A stretch of 5,152 bases of DNA from CALXSC01 sp035470525 (GTDB taxonomy: Bacteria > Pseudomonadota > Alphaproteobacteria > Rickettsiales > UBA1997): the NCBI GenBank assembly GCA_035470525.1, contig DATIQT010000017.1, positions 1 to 5,152 of the forward strand, given 5' to 3'. Below, piece after piece: positions 1 to 5,152 of this stretch; the first letter of the stretch is position 1, and every line of letters begins with the position of its first letter. The translations under genes and the position numbers were made by a program. Below the pieces are notes generated by a model. The model was not told the origin of the DNA, ran no database searches, and saw only the letters and a list, made by a program, of their open reading frames with translations.

Positions 1-108
1 ATACAAAATATAAGTCAAAAATGGAACCAACCAATTCAAAACTGGAGCTTGATAATTTCGCAATTGGATTTATACTTTAAAGATAGGCTGAAGTTGGATT
101 TGAAGTAA
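1..108 (+). CDS. IS256-family (Mutator-type) transposase, C-terminal fragment
   Basis: Frame 1 is open from the window edge to TAA at 106-108 and gives 35 residues, beginning IQNISQKWNQPIQNWSLII and ending in LDLYFKDRLKLDLK. This matches the typical C-terminus of IS256/Mutator DDE transposases, where a segment of the form 'I-x-N-I-S-x-K-W-x-x-P-I-x-N-W' is followed by '(N/S)QL-x-I-x-F-x-(D/E)-R-L' shortly before the stop. The DDE catalytic residues lie upstream, outside the window. The fragment is cut by the window edge, so nothing here shows whether the transposase is intact. The stop lies about 30 bp from the predicted IS end, a normal spacing for this family. The call rests on remembered family sequence, not a search. 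Confidence 0.78.
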   Translation: MQNISQKWNQPIQNWSLIISQLDLYFKDRLKLDLK

Positions 109-140
109 AATGGATTTGACACAGAATTGGGGACAGACCC
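1..140 (+). mobile_element. Right end of an IS256-family insertion sequence
   Basis: This is the distal end of an insertion sequence whose body lies left of the window. It comprises the 3' end of a Mutator/IS256-type transposase gene (stop at 106-108) and a terminal segment at about 115-140 (TTTGACACAGAATTGGGGAC, then AGACCC). The ACACAG-like stretch and the GGGTCTGTCCCC outer tip, read inward from 140, resemble terminal inverted repeats I know from IS256-family elements. The boundary is supported independently: at about 140 the homology of the neighbouring nuclease gene breaks off. IS256-family elements usually make 8-9 bp target duplications, so the bases just right of 140 (from about 141) should be repeated at the unseen left end. 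The exact boundary is uncertain by one or two bases. Confidence 0.72.
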
Positions 141-1009
141 GTTTTGCATACAAATAAAAATCTGCCATATTTTTCATTGCCATTGTTAACACAAGTTAGA
201 TTCTGTTTGCCAATAATCTTTTGTAGATATTCTTTTGCTTTTATTCCGCAGTTGTATTCTTTACCTTTGCTATCTTTACAGAATTGCTTTTTCTCTGGAG
301 TGTCTATTCCATATAGTCTAACTGTAAATAGATCACTTACTTTGATTGTGTCGCCATCTTTTATCTCTGTTGCTTTTCCAACTACAATAATTTTATTTGT
401 GTTTGTATTCTTGTATATCTTTAAATCATCATACTCTTTTAAATTTGAAGTGTCTGAATGAACCGAGTTTGTCTGTTCTATTACTGGTTTTGTTGTTTTA
501 TCTTGTATGGTTTTTGTTTGCTGTTTCTGTTGTTTGATTAAATCATCATCAGTTAAATGAAATAAATTTAATAATTCTTTTTCCTTTTGGCTGTCTTTTT
601 TAATTATCAAAATTACAAGATTATCATCATTCACTTTTCCTAATAGCATTAGGTCGCCTTCCTGCATGTATTTGTTTGTAGCTTGACTGGTTTGATGATA
701 TAAAAAATAATCATTTCTAATATTGGAATACCAAGTTGTTTTTATATTGTCTTTATATTCATTACTATCATTTAAATATATTATTTTTGTATTGAATTGC
801 TTTCTCTGATCACCAAGAATATTTTTAAAGTCTTTGATTCCATTAAATTCATTTTTGGTTTTATTGGAATTACTGAATACTGTTTCACTGTTTCTTATTG
901 TTTTTAAAGCTATTCCATTAAATTGATCTAGGAAAGCTTGGTTTAAGTCAAGGGCATAGAGAGGAGTAGAGAAGAGAAAAAAATAGAAAAGTAAGAATAA
1001 TTTTTTCAT
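77..1009 (-). CDS. Secreted thermonuclease-like (SNase) protein, 3' end replaced by IS
   Basis: This 310-residue protein starts with a Sec signal peptide: basic MKK, a hydrophobic core to about residue 16, and a likely cleavage after LYA (17-19). Residues 20-155 are an unassigned domain, followed by a Gln/Lys/Thr-rich linker (about 156-205). The staphylococcal-nuclease fold begins near 206. Its active-site residues are visible: DGDT (218-221, D220 matching SNase D21), R231 (R35), D236-T-P-E239 (D40, T41, E43) and K-Y-G-R283 (R87). Such enzymes hydrolyse DNA and RNA with Ca2+, outside the cytoplasm. Family homology stops after FLFVCK (284-289). Residues 290-310 are translated from the adjoining IS256-type end, and the roughly 50-residue C-terminal part with the last helix is missing. 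It is probably a damaged gene with a still-open frame. The ATG at 1007-1009 is chosen because the signal peptide begins there; no clear Shine-Dalgarno sequence precedes it. Confidence 0.85.
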   Translation of the reverse strand: MKKLFLLFYFFLFSTPLYALDLNQAFLDQFNGIALKTIRNSETVFSNSNKTKNEFNGIKDFKNILGDQRKQFNTKIIYLNDSNEYKDNIKTTWYSNIRNDYFLYHQTSQATNKYMQEGDLMLLGKVNDDNLVILIIKKDSQKEKELLNLFHLTDDDLIKQQKQQTKTIQDKTTKPVIEQTNSVHSDTSNLKEYDDLKIYKNTNTNKIIVVGKATEIKDGDTIKVSDLFTVRLYGIDTPEKKQFCKDSKGKEYNCGIKAKEYLQKIIGKQNLTCVNNGNEKYGRFLFVCKTGLSPILCQIHFTSNPTSAYL

Positions 1010-1029
1010 ATTATTTGTTGATAAATTCT

Positions 1030-1035
1030 ACTATA
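1030..1035 (-). promoter_or_regulatory. Possible -10 box for the nuclease gene
   Basis: Read leftward, the hexamer is TATAGT (5 of 6 matches to TATAAT), about 20 nt upstream of the nuclease ATG. A TTGACT hexamer (complement of 1061-1066) lies upstream, but its spacing of 25 bp is too long, and no good -35 sits at 16-18 bp. In DNA this AT-rich, such matches occur by chance. Confidence 0.22.
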
Positions 1036-1060
1036 AACAGTTTAATAATTATAATCTGTT
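1036..1060. repeat. Short dyad in the divergent intergenic region
   Basis: The arms AACAG (1036-1040) and CTGTT (1056-1060) are perfect 5-bp inverted repeats around a 15-bp AT-only centre. The dyad abuts the possible -10 of the nuclease gene, so it could be an operator. The arms are short and there is no second copy, so chance is a fair explanation. Confidence 0.25.
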
Positions 1061-1093
1061 AGTCAATTTATTAATTATTTATAATTAAACATA

Positions 1094-1123
1094 TTGATTA
1101 TTTCTATTATTTTTTAATACTAT
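1094..1123 (+). promoter_or_regulatory. Possible promoter of the P-loop kinase gene
   Basis: TTGATT (1094-1099) and TACTAT (1118-1123) are separated by 18 bp and lie about 25 nt upstream of the kinase ATG at 1149. A second -10-like TATAGT is at 1125-1130 but has no -35 at proper distance. The surroundings are almost pure A+T, so this is a plausible but weak call. Confidence 0.25.
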
Positions 1124-1148
1124 CTATAGTATATAAATTTATATTAGT

Positions 1149-1901
1149 ATGTTATTTAAATTACCAAGAATAATTATTGTTATAGGTACATCCTGTAGTG
1201 GTAAAAGTTCGTTTATTGAGAGTATTCAAAAATATAAGAAAAATTATTATCAGGTTTTAGATGATGTTAAACCGCTTTATAAAATATTTTCTGCTGATAA
1301 ATTGTTAAATAGTAATAAATATGATGAATTTAAAGAATATTTATTTGCAAATAATTTAAATCAATATTACTCGTGTAATAAAAATTATAGTATAAAAGAT
1401 GGAGATGGATACAAAATTATAAATCCAAAATTATGGAATATAGTTTTAGACATTATAAATGATGAAATTTTAATTAATAAAAATTATATCATTGAATTTT
1501 CTAGAGGAGATGATAAAATCTATAATAAATTTTATAAAATTTCTAAACGGGAAATATATTTAAATTCATTGAAGATTTTATTAAAAAATAAGTTGTCAAA
1601 TAATAATGATATTCTCATTATTAATATAAAATCACATTTAAATACAAGAATAAAAAGAAATTATATTAGATATAATAACAATGGTCATTTTGTTTCAGAG
1701 CAAACAATGAATACAATTTATAAAAATGATTGTTTCAATTGTGATTTTTATGATAGGGAAAATGGTGCCTTTAATATAAATAACAAAAAAATTCCAGTAT
1801 ACAGATTTTATAATAAAAATCAGAAAAGCAGAAATGCAATGAATATTTTTTTCATAGAGCATCTTAAAAAAGCTTTAGAGTATTTCAATCAAATTAACTA
1901 A
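1149..1901 (+). CDS. Uncharacterised P-loop kinase-like protein
   Basis: This 250-residue cytosolic-looking protein has no signal peptide or membrane segment. A hydrophobic strand RIIIVIG leads into a Walker A loop GTSCSGKS (13-20), with K19 and S20 placed to bind nucleotide phosphates and Mg. A second hydrophobic strand, YIIEFSRGDD (113-122), fits a Walker B-like position. A later strand ILIINI (155-160) is followed by a basic helix NTRIKRNYIR (165-174), which resembles the LID arginines of nucleoside/nucleotide kinases and related small-molecule kinases. Two cysteines at 195 and 198 (CFNC) are notable. The substrate cannot be told; a nucleotide or nucleoside is favoured only because of the neighbours. 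The start at ATG 1149 leaves a short N-terminus before the P-loop; no Shine-Dalgarno is seen. The gene converges on the radical SAM gene, their stop codons overlapping at 1898-1901. It looks even richer in AAT, AAA and TTA codons than the flanking genes. Confidence 0.75.
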   Translation: MLFKLPRIIIVIGTSCSGKSSFIESIQKYKKNYYQVLDDVKPLYKIFSADKLLNSNKYDEFKEYLFANNLNQYYSCNKNYSIKDGDGYKIINPKLWNIVLDIINDEILINKNYIIEFSRGDDKIYNKFYKISKREIYLNSLKILLKNKLSNNNDILIINIKSHLNTRIKRNYIRYNNNGHFVSEQTMNTIYKNDCFNCDFYDRENGAFNINNKKIPVYRFYNKNQKSRNAMNIFFIEHLKKALEYFNQIN

Positions 1902-3430
1902 ATAAGTTTACAAGACAATAATTTTGAGTCTATGTTGTCAATAACTTCTACATTATAATTTTTATTATTTAGCAGTGATTTGTTAGAAACAACTTCAACT
2001 CTTATAGAGCATGTATCATATCTTCTCATTTGAGAAATGCCATTGTAATTCATAACTTCGTTAAATCCTTTTAAAATAGTTTTTTTAGGAAAAACTTTTG
2101 ATTGAATTGGCAATACATAATTATTTACAATTTCATTTTTAAATTTTAAATATTCTTCATTATTATTTGCAGCTAAATCAAAGGTTATGCCGGAATAATT
2201 TGTTAATTTTCTATAAAATAATCTTCCTGTTAAAAAATTATTATTTTTAATCTTTTCTAAAAACTTCAAGTTTATTTCATGTGTTTCCTTTTCATTATCA
2301 GATAATCCGTAAATTAAATTAATTCCCGGAATTAGTTTTAAAAATCCATCGCTATCTCTTACCGCACCATATTTATTAATTATTTCAATAGCTCTTAAAA
2401 TTTGGTCTGTATTTCCTGTGATGTGTATCTTGTTTCTAACTTTTTGATCAAATGACTCTATACCAAATGGTGCAATATTTCCAGATGTACAATATTTCAC
2501 TATTAATTTTGTAAATTCTTCGCCAACATCTGTAGCAACATCAACCATATTGGCATTATCTATATGAAGTGTTTTTAAATCCGGACAAGTACTTCTAATA
2601 CCGGATAATAGTTCATCTAACTTTGATACATTTTTATATTGATAATGATAAAAATTTGGTTGTCTTCCAAGCCTAAAATGTCTAACCCCAGATTTATATA
2701 AAATATTAATTTGACAAATAATATCAGATGGTTCTCTGTATATTGGTTTTATTTTTCTTTTACATTCTATACAATATGAACATGTTGGTGTATTGCATCC
2801 AGTTCCCGTCTCTATTTCTGCTATTATAGGTTTTCCTATTTGTTCAATTAAATATGGATATGAATGAGAAATTTTTTCAAGAAGATTATAATTTGGCTCT
2901 AAAAGATTATCATTACTATCTTTAAAATCATTTAATACATATCTATATGTATTACCAAAGCAAATATCATGTATAATATTATGTAATTTTGAAGATTTAA
3001 AATTACCTTGCTTGAAGTCTTCACCACCCAATACATAAAATAATATTTTTTTAGCTTTTGAATTTTTTAAATACTCATAAACTTCATCAGATTTTGGCGG
3101 TTTTGATGAAAAGTATTCATATTCAACAAAGCATCCCATAACTAAATAAATAATATCAGCATCATTTATTAATTGTAATGCAATATCTTTATTGTTTGTT
3201 ACATTATTTATTAGTTTCTGACTATTACCGCTATTATGCTTGTTAATTAAATCTGAATTATTGCATAATTTATCATTATTATACCTTATATCATCTATTG
3301 TTATATAATCATACTTTTCACCGATATAAGTTAATGCTTGAGCTAAATGAATTTGATGAGTTCCAATAAATGGTCTTACACCATAACCTGATGGTTCGTC
3401 AGTGTAGCAATCAAGAATTATATTTTTCAT
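1898..3430 (-). CDS. Radical SAM protein of MJ1487/COG1031 type
   Basis: This 510-residue protein begins with a Rossmann-like region: MKNIILDCYTDEPSGYG, then IGTHQIHLAQAL and TIDDIRY. That opening matches the start I recall for the uncharacterised, mainly archaeal COG1031 radical SAM family. A strand AEIETGTG leads into the cluster motif C212-x4-C217-x2-C220, with a further C223. It differs from the canonical Cx3Cx2C spacing; the three cysteines should hold the 4Fe-4S cluster that cleaves S-adenosylmethionine. Further family-like blocks are GVRHFRLGRQPNF (248-260), LKTLHIDNAN (285-294), FGIESFD (322-328) and LIPGINLIYGL (366-376). The C-terminal part (about 440-510) is beta-rich and loosely TRAM/OB-like; I see no helix-hairpin-helix. 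The substrate is unknown. The gene is translationally coupled to the upstream fusion gene: its ATG overlaps that gene's TGA (ATGA, 3427-3430), and GGAG (complement of 3439-3442) sits 8 nt upstream. Confidence 0.85.
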   Translation of the reverse strand: MKNIILDCYTDEPSGYGVRPFIGTHQIHLAQALTYIGEKYDYITIDDIRYNNDKLCNNSDLINKHNSGNSQKLINNVTNNKDIALQLINDADIIYLVMGCFVEYEYFSSKPPKSDEVYEYLKNSKAKKILFYVLGGEDFKQGNFKSSKLHNIIHDICFGNTYRYVLNDFKDSNDNLLEPNYNLLEKISHSYPYLIEQIGKPIIAEIETGTGCNTPTCSYCIECKRKIKPIYREPSDIICQINILYKSGVRHFRLGRQPNFYHYQYKNVSKLDELLSGIRSTCPDLKTLHIDNANMVDVATDVGEEFTKLIVKYCTSGNIAPFGIESFDQKVRNKIHITGNTDQILRAIEIINKYGAVRDSDGFLKLIPGINLIYGLSDNEKETHEINLKFLEKIKNNNFLTGRLFYRKLTNYSGITFDLAANNNEEYLKFKNEIVNNYVLPIQSKVFPKKTILKGFNEVMNYNGISQMRRYDTCSIRVEVVSNKSLLNNKNYNVEVIDNIDSKLLSCKLI

Positions 3431-5152
3431 AATATTGTCTCCAAATGTTTTATTTGTTTATATAATATTTTTTTAGTTTCAGCTATCATGGCTTTTTTTG
3501 AATATACATGTTCAACACCAACATCACTAACTGATGTACGAGCAATTGCTATTCCATTTATAATACAATCAACTAAATTCTTTCTTTTTGCAAATTCTGA
3601 TATAAAACCACCTATAAAGCTGTCACCAGCACCAACTGTGCTAACAATATTAGGTGTTGGCAAGACTGACTGATCAATATTTTCTAAAATTTTTCCATCT
3701 TTTAAAATTTTTACATAATTTTTTTCAGTAACAACAAACATACTATCTTTAAATTTTAAACTTGAATCGGAACTTAATTTTTCAGATAGCATATTGTACT
3801 CTTCTTGATTACAAAAAACAAATAATGGTTTCTTATCTAATATTTCAATAATTTCAGAAAACTTTTTATCTATTGCATATTTCATTAAATCAATGGAAAA
3901 AGTTTTAAATTTAAAACTTTTTATTGTATTTAAAGGATTTGGAACACCAACTCTACAAGACACATGTAAATGATTAACAAATGTCGCTACATCACCAGCA
4001 CTCTGATATTCTAGATAATCACTTTTTCTTTTACAAAAATCTTCACCTATAAAAAAGCTTAATGATGGTAAACCACTATAATATGCAATATACTTTTTAT
4101 TTATTCCATATCTTTCAAATACCTCACTATCATAGTCACTACCAATAGCGGAATAAATAGCTATTTTTAAATCATCAGCAGCAAATCTTGATGTAATAGC
4201 TGAATTTAAGGCGCTGCCACCAAATTTTCGTTCAACCATTTTTCCATCTACCGTAACAATTGAATCGCATGACAAATTTCCACAATACAATATATCAAAA
4301 TAATTTTGACGAATTGTTTGTAAAAATACAACTTGTTCTCCTAAAGCTTTGGTATTAAATACTTGAATATCGCAACCATCTCTTTCAAGAATTGAAACTA
4401 TTTTAGCAAATGTTTCCATTATTTTATTATAATTACGAAGTAACATTTGAAAATCTTCTTTAATATGCTTTCTTCTTTCAAGTAATGATTCTTTATCAGT
4501 ATATAAGTATGTAAAATGAAGATCAGAAACAGTTTTGGCTTTTTCAATTAATGAATGAACAAATTCTTCTGAAACACGTGTATGTCCCCTTAATGCTAAA
4601 CCATATGCATATTCTGACATAAAAGATCTATCATATACAATATCACTAGTTTTATTTGTATATTTTTTTAAATAAAAGTGTTCAATATCTGCAGAATCAA
4701 TTATTGGATCAAATGATTCATGCTCATATAAAAATCCATGTTCCTCAAATCTCCTACATAATGTACTTTTACCAACGCCATCTAATCCTTCAATAGTCCA
4801 AATTCTAGTTTTTGGTTTTTTATTTAAAAATTCTTTAAACCATGAAACAAAATTTTCAAAACTATCTTTATCATTAGCAAAAGTTGAAGATAATTCTTTA
4901 TCAGACAATTCAGCAAGCACTTTGCTAGAACCAAAAGGTTTATATATAAACCACAAATCAGACCAAGCATTTGGACATGCAACTTCAGATTTTTTTTCAG
5001 CAATAGTTCCGAATTTGTTTTCATCAAAATCATTTTCAAATTGAAATAATTCGCCTTTTTCATCAACATATGTCGTACAACTACAAAACCTAGCTTTTCT
5101 ATTAACTTGATCTTGCATTAATTTCAAAATACCTTCAGCACCTATTGTATCA
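3427..5152 (-). CDS. HAM1/ITPase-like - thymidylate-kinase-like - PfkB kinase fusion (5' partial)
   Basis: One frame stays open from the window edge to TGA at 3427-3429 (575 codons visible). Numbering below counts from the TTG at 5125-5127, which is probably not the start because homology continues upstream (DTIGAEGI). Residues up to about 102 resemble the C-terminal half of HAM1/RdgB pyrophosphatases (RKARFCSCTTYVD, FGTIAEKK, KPFGSSKVLAELSDKEL); the half with the catalytic acidic residues is outside the window. Residues 108-258 form a thymidylate/deoxynucleoside-kinase-like P-loop domain: Walker A GLDGVGKS (114-121), YDRS (165-168) and a basic LID-like stretch (218-233). Residues 277-545 are a PfkB/ribokinase domain: GGSALNSA (303-310), NxxE N440-E443 and GAGDSFIGGF (499-508) with catalytic-base D502. 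Oddities are the loss of the SHR and GYDPIF motifs in the HAM1 part and STVGAGD in place of DTxGAGD. It should be a cytosolic, multifunctional nucleotide/nucleoside enzyme; the substrates are unknown. It is upstream of, and coupled to, the radical SAM gene. Confidence 0.85.
   Translation of the reverse strand, partial: DTIGAEGILKLMQDQVNRKARFCSCTTYVDEKGELFQFENDFDENKFGTIAEKKSEVACPNAWSDLWFIYKPFGSSKVLAELSDKELSSTFANDKDSFENFVSWFKEFLNKKPKTRIWTIEGLDGVGKSTLCRRFEEHGFLYEHESFDPIIDSADIEHFYLKKYTNKTSDIVYDRSFMSEYAYGLALRGHTRVSEEFVHSLIEKAKTVSDLHFTYLYTDKESLLERRKHIKEDFQMLLRNYNKIMETFAKIVSILERDGCDIQVFNTKALGEQVVFLQTIRQNYFDILYCGNLSCDSIVTVDGKMVERKFGGSALNSAITSRFAADDLKIAIYSAIGSDYDSEVFERYGINKKYIAYYSGLPSLSFFIGEDFCKRKSDYLEYQSAGDVATFVNHLHVSCRVGVPNPLNTIKSFKFKTFSIDLMKYAIDKKFSEIIEILDKKPLFVFCNQEEYNMLSEKLSSDSSLKFKDSMFVVTEKNYVKILKDGKILENIDQSVLPTPNIVSTVGAGDSFIGGFISEFAKRKNLVDCIINGIAIARTSVSDVGVEHVYSKKAMIAETKKILYKQIKHLETIL
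3439..3442 (-). promoter_or_regulatory. Ribosome binding site of the radical SAM gene
   Basis: GGAG on the minus strand lies 8 nt before the ATG at 3428-3430, inside the last codons of the upstream fusion gene. With the ATGA stop/start overlap, it fixes the start and indicates translational coupling. It is the only clear Shine-Dalgarno in the window. Confidence 0.7.

Noticed and set aside
31..67. CCAATT/AATTGG inverted repeat as a hairpin or terminator
   Set aside because: The arms are only 6 bp with a 25-bp loop, lie inside the transposase reading frame and are not followed by a T-run.
64..117. Three copies of (T/A)TGGATTT at 64-71, 94-101 and 110-117, as a possible iteron or direct repeat
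   Set aside because: The first two lie in the transposase coding end (Leu-Asp codons) and the spacing is irregular. Coding sequence and low complexity explain them.
144..461. Plus-strand open frame of 105 codons
   Set aside because: It is antisense to the nuclease gene, covering the conserved SNase domain, and its Phe/Ser/Leu-rich translation has no recognisable motif. It is a shadow of the real gene.
3488..3673. Plus-strand open frame of 61 codons
   Set aside because: It lies antisense to the PfkB signature region of the fusion gene and encodes nothing recognisable.
4824..5069. Minus-strand open frame of 81 codons in a second frame
   Set aside because: It overlaps the HAM1-like part of the fusion gene in another frame. 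Its Leu/Lys-rich translation reflects the base composition only.
5125..5127. TTG as the start codon of the fusion gene
   Set aside because: The frame is open to the window edge, and the residues upstream (DTIGAEGI) continue the HAM1-like alignment. The true start is therefore beyond 5152.
1..5152. CRISPR array, tRNA or rRNA genes
   Set aside because: No regularly spaced repeats, cloverleaf-like segments or conserved rRNA stretches were seen on either strand by eye.

Overview
The window is a strongly AT-rich bacterial segment. Coding runs are full of Asn, Lys, Ile and Tyr codons ending in A or T. A Sec-type signal peptide on a nuclease and an IS256-type insertion sequence point to a bacterium. 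The richness in A+T and the damaged gene would suit a host-associated or intracellular lineage, for example an AT-rich proteobacterium, but this is inference and no taxon can be fixed from the sequence.

Left edge (1-140): the 3' end of an IS256/Mutator-type transposase reads rightward and stops at 106-108. It is followed by what looks like the terminal inverted repeat of the element, ending near 140. The element lies in the 3' part of a leftward gene (77-1009) for a secreted, staphylococcal-nuclease-like (thermonuclease) protein. The nuclease keeps its signal peptide and all recognisable catalytic residues, but its last helices have been replaced by about 21 residues read out of the IS end.

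Middle (1010-1148): a short, very AT-rich divergent intergenic region holds weak promoter-like hexamers and a small dyad. From it a rightward gene (1149-1901) encodes an unassigned P-loop kinase-like protein.

Right side (1898-5152): a leftward two-gene operon converges on the kinase gene, with a 4-bp stop-to-stop overlap. The upstream gene, cut by the window edge, encodes a three-part fusion: a divergent HAM1/RdgB (ITPase)-like domain, a thymidylate/deoxynucleoside-kinase-like P-loop domain and a PfkB (ribokinase-family) domain. It is coupled by an ATGA overlap to a radical SAM protein that resembles the mostly archaeal MJ1487/COG1031-type family.

Taken together, a nucleotide pyrophosphatase-like domain, two P-loop kinases, a PfkB kinase and a radical SAM enzyme lie in less than 4 kb. 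This looks like a small pathway acting on a modified or unusual nucleoside/nucleotide. The grouping is seen directly; the pathway is a hypothesis. It is the most interesting part of the window.
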